From the NCBI GenBank assembly GCA_951848785.1, contig CATOUR010000078.1, positions 8,990,001 through 9,054,000 of the forward strand: a stretch of DNA of 64,000 nucleotides, in the 5' to 3' direction. Each line of letters opens with the position of its first letter. Positions within the stretch are counted from its first letter, which is position 1. Below the pieces are notes generated by a model. That model did not search any database and was not told where the DNA came from. It saw nothing but the letters and a program-made list of their open reading frames with translations. Origin of the DNA: Callosobruchus maculatus. Taxonomy: Eukaryota > Arthropoda > Insecta > Coleoptera > Chrysomelidae. The position numbers and the translations under genes are program-made. This document shows, in pieces, positions 1-9,840 of the stretch.

Positions 1-1407
1 CAAAACTGACCCGACCAACTACAGACCTATAGCTCTGCTCTCTGTAATCAGTAAAGTGATGGAGAAATGCTTCAACCAAGAGTTCATGAAATACCTAGAG
101 CTCCAGCACTTAATCAACGACAGACAATATGGATTCCGACACAAAAGATCAACTGGGGATCTCCTGGCTTACGTCACACATGTGTGGAGCAAACCCATCC
201 ACTCATTTGGCGAGGCTCACGTCGTTGCTCTCGATATTTCAAAGGTATTCGATCAACTGTGGCATGCAGCTCTCCTAAACAAGCTCCCGTCTTACGGGCT
301 CCCTCTTAAGCTTCGTGGTTGGCTCGCAGACCTTCTCTCAGGTCGGAAAATCTCTGTCGTGGTAGACGGCTTTTCCTCTTCCTTCCATAGCATCAATACT
401 GGTGTTCCGCAGGGACCGGTATTGGCTCCGACATTGTTGCTGCTTCACATTAATGATATACTCTCTAGCACTACAAATAGCACTACAAACCCAATCCACA
501 GTTTTGCGGACGACAGTACGCTGCATGCAGGCATCATGAGCAATAGATTGATCTCTCTGGTCGAGCTGGAACGCAGAACACTGGCAGTGGCAGCTTCACT
601 TTCAATGGATCTCGATACCATTACTGCTTGGGTGCTCAAGAATATGGTAAAATTTAATGCTTCCAAGACCCAGTATTGTATGCTATCAAACAAGGAGTGT
701 CGAAGCCAACACTAGGTTCTAATGAACAACCAGGCTCTGCCAAGGAGTCACTCATTCAAGCTCTTAGGAGTCAACGTTGTAGAAAATCTGATCTGGCACG
801 AACACGTTGCGTCAATTGCAACAGCTGCTGGTAAAAAGCTCGCTTATCTATTTAGAGCCAGAAAGTACTTATCACCATGTAACCTCCTTACGCTATATAA
901 AGCGCAGATAAGACCGGGCCTGGAGTATTGCTCTCATGTCTGAGAAGCTGCTGCCGTTACTACCCTGTCTATACTACATGCCGTCCAGAGAAGGGCAATT
1001 CAACTAATTGGCGACCCGGCCTCAACGCGCCACCTCCATTCACTTTCTCACCGGCGTGTTGTTGGTCACCTCTCTTTATCCTACCGATATTCACACGAAA
1101 TCTGCTTTTCTGAGCTATCCTCTATCGTTCCGCCCCTCACCGCTCCTATCAGATGCACCAGCGCGGCCACTGCATCTCATACTAAGGCAGTCGTTCTTCA
1201 TACATCAAGAACTGAGCCGTACAACCGCACATTTATTCCCAGGGTGTCCAAGGCTTGGAAGAGACTACCAGGAGATGTATTTATTGGGCCTGCGGGTGTT
1301 GACCCCCGTTAACAAACTTCCCCTAATACAACCGTTTCACAGCAGCCGCGGTACTCTGGTATTGAGGCTCTGCCTACGTGGTCTGCTCAATTATAAAAAA
1401 AGTTATT
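1..1407 (+). pseudogene. Non-LTR retrotransposon copy A (jockey/BS-like), reverse transcriptase remnant
   Basis: The piece starts inside the reverse-transcriptase domain because the window begins there. Visible RT blocks are NYRPIALLS at about base 18, GFRHKRSTGDLLAYVTH at about 130, ALDISKVFD at about 226, GVPQGPVLAP at about 400 and the catalytic FADD at about 503. The frame breaks at a stop near 715 and again near 942. After further shifts the C-terminal tail typical of the family is readable (RAIQLIGDP, then SELSSIVPP and AWKRLPGDVF to about 1285). A short A-run near 1399-1406 probably marks the 3' end. In the full element this enzyme would copy its own RNA at a nicked target site. Here the stops and shifts make it non-functional. 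It resembles the copies at 2597-3941 and 38631-41063 but belongs to a separate subfamily. Confidence 0.85.
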
Positions 1408-2582
1408 TTAGTAATAAATTTAGTCAACGCATTGGTTAGAAAACAAAGTACTCATAAATTTTCACTGTGAGTTACAGTATTATAAGTTATAGAATATAGA
1501 CATAATGTTTGTTTAGTGATCTTATCTTCAATAACTTTGCAGACGTTATTCTGACAGACTCTCTTAAAGAATATACCTATTAATACTGACTTGGCTAAAA
1601 TAAATTATAATTTTCTTGAGATAATAAACATAATGCATAAAAAGTATAACTTTCAAGGGTAGCAATATTTGTAGTATACTTATTATAAATTAATGAATAG
1701 ACAAAAGATAATCATACGAGGGTTGCTCTATATCTCCGTCAATCCACCAGTACGCAGACAGCTGTTTCACGCTTATTAGCGATCATCAGTGCGCCATAGG
1801 TCGAGTGACGGAAATAGATAGCATCAGGTCTTTCGTGTTTACCAAACATGTGAAACATGTGTGAGCAGACGACAGAAAGGTTCTGCCGGTGCGCCATCTG
1901 GTACCCGAATGTAACGGCAATCAAAGAAAATCGCTGCTAACAGCAGGAGACTTTTTGGTGGAACGACACGGCTCGTCCGCTTTAGCCACCAGAGAGCGCG
2001 GGTTCCATATGCTACGCATATTAAAGTCGATAAACGAGTCGATATACGAGGGTTACTCTATATAGCAACACTCAACCACATTTTTATATAATAAATAACT
2101 GAGCTCATCGACGCGGCGACTACTTTGTTATGTCTCGGCATGCAACAAACGTAACTTCCTGCGGATTCATTGTCTCGTCGTATTCCAAAACTTTCGTAGT
2201 ACCCTATGTATTTCCTCGACCGAATGGATGCTTTCCACTCATTTAATCCGACGTTTCCAGCCTGGTTATAAAATCAAAGCTTAAAACAGGCGTCCCAAAG
2301 GACGTTGAGGGAAATGCGAAACGGTAGCAGTATTATCGTTGGGAAATTGCAGCGCAGAGGAAATAATATGGCGACCGCCTCCAACGTGCCACCATTCCAA
2401 CGTGGAGTCTCTGGAGTGCTATTTCGGATCGGAAGTGGAAGTGGTAATGCGTTTCCCTTATATGCTGCCGCCGACGCCGCCGTTTTGCTGTCGCTTTTTT
2501 ATTACACGCCCTGCCAACGACGACGTCGTTTCCACGGAAATCTCCAACCCTGCCGATATATTGGATAGCGATGGTTGTAGTC
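1408..2582. other. Non-coding spacer, no gene recognised
   Basis: Stops crowd all frames. The first half is AT-rich. From about 1730 to 2560 it is richer in CpG and may be an old DNA element, given the direct repeat at 1714/2044. Its right end, to base 2582, is the pre-insertion flank of retrotransposon copy B. Confidence 0.5.
1714..2063. repeat. 20-bp direct repeat pair spaced 330 bp apart
   Basis: ATACGAGGGTTGCTCTATAT at 1714-1733 recurs with one change (G to A at the twelfth base) at 2044-2063 in the same orientation. The motif resembles termini of mariner-like elements, but those should be inverted. A direct pair could be the left ends of two tandem insertions or a short duplication. No transposase can be read between them. 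Confidence 0.6.
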
Positions 2583-2596
2583 ATGGGCGCAGAGGC

Positions 2597-3941
2597 CATA
2601 GACCTGTGGCTCTTCTCAGCATCATGTCTAAGGTTATGGAGACTGTCATTAACACACAGCTCCTGAAATACCTGGACAACAATAATATCATAAATGGCTT
2701 CCGTAAGCACAGGTCTACAGGTGACCTCCTTGCCTACGTCACTCACTTGTGAAACAGAGCAATAGACAATCATGGCGAATCCCGTGTTATTGCACTTGAT
2801 ATATCGGAAGCTTTCGACAGAGCATGGCATGACGGACTTCTGGTCAAGCTTGCTGCTTATGGACTACCACCTGGCCTGCGCCAGTGGCTGAATAGCTTTT
2901 TGAACGACAGATCTCTGTTTGTTGTAGTCGAGGGCTGTTCATCAGACGTATTTTCAATAAACGCCGGTGTTCCTCAGGGATCTGTCCTATCCCCTACACT
3001 GTTTCTGCGGTACATCAACAAGCTGCTGGAAATAACATCCAATCCAATCTACAGCTTCGTAGATGACAGTACATTAGTGTCGTGCATGGAACCAGGCAAG
3101 CCACTATCATCCCAGGAGACGGTACGTCGGCGACAGCAGCATGCCTCACAGATCAGCGCAGATATCAAAACAATTGTCGAGTGGGGATTAGCAAATAAAG
3201 TACAGTTCAGCGTACAAAAAACTCAGGCAACAACACTTACAAAGAAGTCTAACGATGGCTTACCAACCGTGGAAATGGAGGGTCACCCCATAGTCGAATC
3301 ACCTTTCGTCAAGCTTCTGGGAATCAACATCAACAATAACATGTCCTGGCATGACCACGTCGTCAGTCTTGCTAAAACGGCATCCCAGAAGCTTGGAGTT
3401 TTGTTCCGCTGTAGGAAGTTGTATACACCAGAGCAACTACAAGGCACAGATCCGACCATCGCTGGAGTATTGCCCACATGTGTGGGGATGCGCTCCGAAG
3501 CACTCTCTAAAGCTTCTGGACACTATCCAGAAAAGAGCGATTAGACTAATCGATACGCCTAACCTCACAAAGGACCTCCACAGCCTGGAACATCGAAGGA
3601 GGGTGGCTGACCTATCCCTGTTTTATAGATTCTATCACGGAAGATGTTCGAGTGAGCGCTCTCAGATAATAACACCACAGGCCGTCCGAACCAGGAACAC
3701 TAGAGAAGCTCTACGAGCTCATCTTTACCAGGTCGAGGTCCTTACTCCCCGAACCACTCTCCTCCAGCATTCCTTCTTTTGGAGAACTTCGACACTGTGG
3801 AATCAGCTGCTGGGGAATTTGTTTCCCGGCAGCTACAACCTGCAGTGTTTCAAATCTAACGTGAACCGACACTTATCCTCTCGCAGCGCTTCTACAGCGC
3901 CATAGGTTTTCTGCCTTTGCGGGAGGCCGACCATAAAAAAA
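2597..3941 (+). mobile_element. 5'-truncated non-LTR retrotransposon copy B with perfect 14-bp target-site duplication
   Basis: The same family as the longer copy at 38631-41063, truncated in the RT fingers. Readable blocks are VALLSIMSKVMETV at about 2608, RKHRSTGDLLAYVTHL, ALDISEAFDRAWHDGLL, GVPQGSVLSPTLFL and FVDDST. The last is the catalytic FADD with Ala changed to Val. A stop at 2750 and a shift near 3440 break the frame. The C-terminal tail (LEHRRRVADLSLFYRFYHGRC, SFFWRTSTLWNQL) runs to 3905, and the 3' end is CCATAAAAAAAA. The sequence ATGGGCGCAGAGGC lies immediately before (2583-2596) and after (3942-3955) the copy. That is the target duplication left by target-primed reverse transcription, so both ends are fixed to the base. 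Not functional. Confidence 0.93.
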
Positions 3942-3955
3942 ATGGGCGCAGAGGC

Positions 3956-4040
3956 GGCGGGCAGCATTCTTGCCTTCACGCCGGCCCCACATATTGGTTC
4001 CAATATTGGGGCCAACGTTGAGACCAAGTTGACTATGTAG
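3956..4040. repeat. Palindrome-like GGGGCCAACGTTG motif patch
   Basis: The motif TTGGGGCCAACGTTG near 4005 recurs in inverted form (CAACGTTGGCCCCAA) near 6412. Such self-complementary blocks are common at MITE ends, but no matched termini were resolved here. Confidence 0.35.
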
Positions 4041-4118
4041 TCTACACATTGGCTCCAAGCTCATTCCGTTGCGCACCGGACGTAAATATACTCTGCTACC
4101 TGATACTTACTTACCTGA

Positions 4119-4714
4119 TACGGCGCATTCAACAGGCACGAGTGTCCATGACAAAGCTTACTAAAATATGGCGTGACCATAACATCACTAAAGCTACCGA
4201 AATGTCGCTGGTTCAGTCTCTTGTGTTCTCCATATTTTTGTATGCCTCGGAAACTTGGACTGTTAAAAAGGCAGATCGAGCTCGCATAGATGCTTTTGAA
4301 ATGTGGACGTGGAGGAGAATGCTGAGAATTCCTTATACCGCCCATCGAACTAATGTTTCCATACTGGATGAGCTTGGCAATCCAAAGAGACTATCCTCCA
4401 TTGTGTCGATGCTTACATTCTTCGGACATATTCACAGAAGTGATAATATGGAGAAACTTGTAGTTCAGGGTCACGCCCCGAGTGGGCGGCGCCGTGACCG
4501 TTTCCCTACACGCTGGGTAGATATGACGAAACAGTTGCTAGATATGAGTATCAAGAGCGCCACTGAACTGACACAAAATCGCGAACGATGGCGAGCTACA
4601 GTTCTCAAAACTATTGATAATATTCGTGTCGGCAATACTCTAGCTCCGACTTGATGCATTTTACAAGTTCACAACATGTCTGTTAAGACATTGTGACTAT
4701 GATGATGACCAGTG
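4119..4714 (+). pseudogene. RTE-clade retrotransposon 3' end
   Basis: One open frame from about 4119 to 4654 encodes the region after the RT palm of RTE elements. It holds YASETWTVKKADRARIDAFE, then MWTWRRMLRIPYTAHRTN and FFGHIHRSDNMEKLVVQGHA, a basic GRRRDRFPTRWVD segment and ERWRATV near the C-terminus. The copy ends in ATGATGATG, the short 3' microsatellite typical of the clade, instead of poly-A. Endonuclease and palm are absent, so it is a 5'-truncated dead copy. A second copy of the same 3' end lies inverted at 59804-60077 inside a PI3K intron. Confidence 0.85.
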
Positions 4715-4723
4715 TGGTGACCA

Positions 4724-5640
4724 GATTCTGTAACTCTAAGCGAAGCGATAGCTAAGCGATATAGACATTTTTCCAACGCTTTCGCTCGTTTCGGTATTCC
4801 ATAAATGTCTACGTTCCGACTCGGATATAACAAACGCAAACGAACGTTATAAGCGATAGCGAAAGATTTTGGACCTCGTTTGTCAAGTTTTGACGTTATT
4901 ATTGCTGTGTGTCAAAGTGACAATTCGCTTAAATTTATTTGTATAGTTAATTACCAGCAATGAATTGAAGAGATAAACTAATCCTTCCCAATGGTCGGCA
5001 TTGCTGGATTTCGTAGAGTCTCATCCAGAGATATTTAAGCCAACTCGTGAATGCTCGTAAGTCATCGAGCTCCATGCCGAAAGCGTAACGAAGCGTTAAA
5101 CCACAGCATAGAAAACAACCAGCATAATATCTCTGAGGATTTCCTATATAAAAATGGTTCCCACAAAATTTGACCTTGGGAGGGTTTTTGGATGCTTTTA
5201 AGGCTGTCAAGTTTGGGTAGAGATGCGAAAATGAAAATATCGATACCGGTACCAACTCGATATTTTTTATCCAAATAGGCGCGTTTGGTTCGTACAGAGC
5301 ATTTTGTGCAACTGACTACACCCCTCAATAATTATATAATTATTTTCGATACCGATACAAAACTATCGGTACCAGCTTGGAATGCCTCAAAAAGTATCGA
5401 TTACAAAAATACTCGATATTAGTGCAGAAGTATCGAAGTACCGTTACCATCCCTACAAAAAACCCTCCAAAAGTGGGGATGCGCGTGTAATTTCTGCCAT
5501 CTTGAGTTATTGTGCTGGTTGGTTTCTATGCCGTGGTTAAACGTTGGTTATGGAATGCCATCAAAAATTGTTTTCGTAAATGATTAGCTTTGCTTTCGTC
5601 TGCTTTCGTTACTATAGCAAAAGTTACAGAATCGCTATAC
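4724..5640. repeat. Interspersed repeat X, copy 1 (possible non-autonomous TIR element)
   Basis: Bases 5060-5480 match 17390-18110 in inverted orientation, including a run of CGATACCG-like words and AATTATATAATTATT. The outer parts carry GATTCTGTAACT near 4726 and its inverse AGTTACAGAATC near 5623, suggesting terminal inverted repeats. The short frames on the minus strand do not resemble a known protein. This copy lacks the RTE insertion present in copy 2, so it serves as an empty site. Confidence 0.6.
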
Positions 5641-6461
5641 TGATACTTTAGACCGGCTTGACGTCTATTTGATAGGTATCAGCTGACGAAGAAGTGCATC
5701 TCAGATAAAATTTTTTAGTAGTGGTCTGTATTGGCAATTCTGCAAGTCAGGACCGTCTTGGTAATGTTTTTACTGAATATCTCATTGCCAAAAAATAATG
5801 ACTATTTTTGAGAGCAAGAAATTGATTCGCTATCTAAAAATTCACATCAAAATGCTTGACCGAAACAAATAAATTTTTTCGTTTATATATTGTTAAAGTC
5901 AGTGACTCGTCAGTAGCGGTATATGAGCACCGAGTGCAGCCCCGTACGTATGCCGTCAAAGCATGTGTCTATATTCATTCTGGGGGATTTTGAGTTATCA
6001 CTAGCTGAACATCTATTCGCTGTTGACACGGATGACAGTCTAAAGACTCTAAAGTATCGGGTAACAGTGTATATGTCTGTTCGCGAAAAAGAAATAGCAC
6101 TGTGTGCATGTGGCGTGATGTCTGTCAACAACTACATTTTCATATAATTGAAAACTAATTCATTACTCCAGCTCGAAGCTATTTTCAATAAGGAATCACT
6201 CTAATGTACGCCTTGACGAGATTACGACTGACTATGAAATCAATCTGCGGTCAGTCAGACGAACGACCCAACGTGGCCAGGTCAGTCCCTTTGATCTTTC
6301 TCAAGAAAACCGACAACCAACGGCCAACTCCCAACATAAACGCCAACGTCGTCCAGTATTGGAGCCAACGGTATTTCGTTCATCCGCGCACATATGCCGA
6401 ACGCTCTTGGTCCCAACGTTGGCCCCAATGGTGGAGCCGGCGTTAACTATTGAGCAATGTA
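5641..6461. other. Spacer with no recognised gene
   Basis: Moderately AT-rich sequence. Short frames near 5910-6150 exist on both strands but show no family resemblance. An inverted copy of the GGGGCCAACGTTG motif sits near 6412. Confidence 0.4.
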
Positions 6462-7310
6462 AATATAGATTGGGTTAGGTTGAAAGTGAGCGGGGCGAGT
6501 ATGCCTCCTTCCACTGCGACCCTATTGTGTCTATTCTCGCTCACATCTATATAGAGTTCACCGTACATTCCACACCTCTCGACGAAAGCGATGGACGTGT
6601 TGGGTGAAACTTCCCTGACGTCAGAAGGTTTCGGTTGGGTGAATCCGAAAGACTGAAACCTAGCTGTTTTCAATACTGGACAGGAGCACAATACGTGCTC
6701 CGCTGTTTCATCCTCCACGTAGCAGAAACGGCAGTCCGTTGTTTGTTCTAGTCCTATTTTCCGCAAGTGGTACTTGAGATGACAATATCTAGTCAACAAA
6801 CCAGCCAGAATGCGCAAATCATTCCTGCTCCTATCTATGATCCTCTGGAGGCCTGATTGTAAGGTATGGTATGAACACCTTCGAGTGCAGTGCAGTGCTT
6901 TTCGCAATGCCCGCAAATGGTTCCTATGAACTCAGAGTTGGTCCCTCCTTTTACGTATGTGTCGGCCAATATATTGCCTTCCACCAAGATGTGACCTGGA
7001 ACCCAAACCAAAGCTACTTTGTCACTTGCTTCAAGTTCACTGTGGACATGTATGCAGTTCCATACGAGCCTCAAGTCAACCCGTTTGGAGTTCAATACTC
7101 TTAAGAGTAACCTGGTTATCTGAAAGGATTTTTATAGATTAGTTTGTCAGGGGTATTTTGCTCAGCTCCCTGACTCTATGGCTATCATTTCTGCTTGGAC
7201 GATGTACTTAGATTTCAGCTCTTGGATTAGTTTCAGCTACTCTCGCTCCTGTTTCCAGTTCTGACTTAGGGCAATCTGTGAACAACGCAACATCGTTTTT
7301 AGCCTAAATA
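6462..7310 (-). pseudogene. R1-like retrotransposon 3' end with RNase H and terminal zinc-finger-like domain
   Basis: Reading leftwards, an RNase H domain begins near 7300 (LFTD, then SIKILSDNQ) and continues through VALVWVPGHILVEGNILADT near 6995. It is followed by LLTRYCHLKYHLRKIGL and the Cys/His segment CRFCYVEDETAEHVLCSCPV. Several shifts and stops interrupt it. The 3' end is GGTTAGGTTGAAAGTGAG-like sequence seen on the other strand near 6470-6490, shared with the longer copy at 42388-44715, so both belong to one family. In the element, RNase H removes RNA from the cDNA hybrid. This copy is dead. Confidence 0.8.
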
Positions 7311-7329
7311 CTCTACCGCGCCAGTTTTC

Positions 7330-7850
7330 ATAGCAGCATTTCTTACTATAAACCAAATTGGTCCAAATCTATTAGGAGTTGAAATTTCGGCTAACCTTGG
7401 GAAGTAAACCACAATCTGTCAAGCAGAAATGATAAACATAGATTTGAAAATCTAGGTTCTGAACAAACGATCCCTAACAAACAAATCTATAAAAACCTTT
7501 TCACACGGACAGGCTGTTCCGAAGGCACTGAGATAGAAACGGGTTGACTCAAGACTCGGACTATGGAGCTGTATACATATACTCAATGGAGTTGGAACAA
7601 GGATCAAAGTAACCTTGGTTCAGGTTCCAGGTCATAAGGAAGCGGAAGGCAATGAATTGGCCGAAATACTCCCATGAGGAGGAACTGAATCTGCGTTCAT
7701 AGAAGCAGAACCATTTGCGCACATTGCGAAAGGCACTCCAGGAAAACCGTCTCAGATTGGACAGAGAGGAAAGCACTCCTGCATTGGCGGGATCAGGGCC
7801 ACGACACTCAAAGGTGTTCACACAATACCGCTCTAGTATAACCTATAACC
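7330..7850 (+). pseudogene. Second RNase H fragment of the same R1-like family, head-to-head with the previous copy
   Basis: A degraded plus-strand copy. Readable pieces are RVDSRLGLWSCIHIL near 7535, VTLVQVPGHKEAEGNELAE near 7605 and GGTESAFIEAEPFAHIAKGT near 7680, ending in LKGVHTIP near 7810-7825. The 5' side faces the minus-strand copy at 6462-7310 across about 20-40 bp, giving an inverted pair. Stops are frequent. Confidence 0.72.
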
Positions 7851-7854
7851 TACT

Positions 7855-8475
7855 ATAAGCCAAATGCATACATTTTCCTAAATTTCGTGGAAAACGGAGC
7901 TGTCTCTAGCACTACAAATCCAATCCACAGTACTGCAGATGAGAGTACTTTGCGTGCAGGCATCATGAGCATTAGACTGATCTTCTGTGGTCGAGGTGGA
8001 AAGCAGAGGGCTAGCAGCGACTGTTTTACTGTCAAAAGACCTGAAAACCATTACCGCTAGGGGACTAAAGATTATGGTAAAGTTCAATATGCTTCCAATG
8101 CTCAGTAGTGTACACTATCAAACAGAATATGGCAAGAAGGGCACTCGCAGCCTTATTATGTAAAAATGCTGAGCAGACGCCATGCAACAGAGACATGACA
8201 GCAACAGGACCGTCAAAATTGTAGTTTATATGTTGTGCGTCACAATGACGTCGTTGCGTAATACGAAATGTTGTTTGACAGCAGATATTGCGCGATTTTC
8301 GCCTGTCGCTTGTCGTCTGCAATTTACGCGATAAGGCTGCCGGTTCTAATGAACAATGTTCAGACTCTGCCAAGCTTCTAGGAGCCAACTTTACAGAAAA
8401 CATGATCTGTCAAGAACAAAAATCGAGGACTGAGCGGTACAACCGCACTTTTGTTTCCAAAGTGTTCAGTGCTTA
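7855..8475 (+). pseudogene. Heavily decayed copy A-type retrotransposon fragments
   Basis: Bases 7900-8130 align with the RT region of copy A around 460-690 (CTACAAATCCAATCCACAGT and following). Bases 8338-8410 match copy A around 714-795 (GGTTCTAATGAACAA and following), and 8425-8465 match copy A around 1207-1245. About 200 bp of unrelated sequence separates the first two pieces. There is no usable frame. Confidence 0.65.
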
Positions 8476-8777
8476 GAATGGTCTGTCAGGTGAATATCAA
8501 TCGAGATTGTGAAAGTTGGATTGTTCAGAGCGTGCATTAATGAGTTCCCCTACACTGATCTCTCCCGAAGAGGAATTGATATGCTACACGGACGGCTCTC
8601 GTCTAAGTAGCGGATCGGCCTCAGGAGCGGGGTTGTATGTGGAAAGTCGAGGAGTACATGAGACTTGCTCTTTAGGCATGGACACCAGGCCTTTCGAAGC
8701 AGAAGTATATGCAATTCTCTCTGCTGCATGCAATGACAAGGTGAGAAAAGGCAGAGAGCAGAAGATTTGCATCTGCT

Positions 8778-9373
8778 TGTAAAGGATTTTGAGCTGCTGT
8801 GATGAACTTCAGTTATTTTTTGTACGATAAGGTCTTTTATACATACGCTTAATATCTTTCTCCAACTCATCCACCTACCCGTCTTTGGTGTGCAGGCACG
8901 TTACTGATTTTATTCTGTTCCTGTTTGTTTTATTTTAATTCGTTTTTATTGTGCGTGTTTTGTTATATTTTAAAACCGTTGGTAGTGTCTTATTCCAGTA
9001 TTTTTATCTAGTTAAACTCTTATGATTATTGTCATACCAACGACGAAAACTTCGTTTTTCTGGTAAGTTAACTTATTGGGAAAAAACTTTTATTGCTTTT
9101 GAGGTTTTTTTGTATATTTTGTACTATCTGTAACACAAATCAAATTACTCGTGCGTTTTAGTAAGTGGCATCCATCATTTTCAATAAAAAAATGAAAAGT
9201 CAGTGTTAGGTTTTGTGTATTTCTATTGTTTAAGTTAATTTGTTTATAGCTTGCACCACCAATTGTTGTAGTTGCCCGAAGATGACTTTATATAAGTCGA
9301 AATGTCGCATATAGAAAAATAAGGAGTTTTTGTTTATTATCTTTGTTTATTATCCTACAAAAAATAACTGAAG
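8778..9373. mobile_element. 596-bp insertion inside RNase H with 12-bp target duplication
   Basis: TTTGCATCTGCT occurs at 8766-8777 and again at 9374-9385, directly flanking the insert, and the RNase H sequence continues after it. The insert carries an 18-bp inverted pair, CTTCAGTTATTTTTTGTA near 8807 and TACAAAAAATAACTGAAG ending at 9373. The left partner lies 29 bp inside the edge. Near 9280 is a hairpin-like word, GAAGATGACTTTATATAAGT, followed by CGAAATGTCG. That pattern is known from 3' regions of some Penelope-like elements, but the class stays open. No protein is encoded. Confidence 0.75.
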
Positions 9374-9840
9374 TTTGCATCTGCTCTGACTGTCAGGCGG
9401 CTCTGAAAGCCATCTGCGGGCTCAGAGCTAGGGTACCCCTGGATCAGGGGTGCGTGGAGAGACTAGAGCTGGCGAGACTGAAGGAAGTTACCTTGATGTT
9501 GATCCCAGGTCATACGGACGTTTTTGGTAGCAAGGAAGCCGATAGGCTGGCTGGACTTGGCACCAGGAGACCGTTTGTTGGCCGGAACCCCGCTATAGGA
9601 TTACGTAGGCAGCAGGTAAACAAGCCAAGCATTTTATAGCCGGGCTGAACACATCTAGATCAGCATGGCTACGGCATTAAGACCAATAGACCATCAAAAA
9701 CCTTGTGGGTGTTCTGACGGGGCACTGTAGGCTCAGACGGCATTTATCACTATTAGAAAATGAAGACGACTCCCTATGTATGGACTGTAGAGAGGCCGAT
9801 GAAACGGCCTACCACTTCCTTGCGGAATCTGAATTGCTAT

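Noticed and set aside
2333..2830. 165-codon minus-strand frame, and an overlapping 137-codon plus frame
   Set aside because: Both cross the boundary of the retrotransposon insertion with its 14-bp duplication. They are chance fusions of flank and RT sequence.
4947..5328. Minus-strand frames reading SIFSFSHLYPN and KVKFCGNHFYI as a gene
   Set aside because: They occur in both copies of repeat X with different ends, show no known domain, and one copy is split by an insertion. Repeat sequence is the simpler reading.
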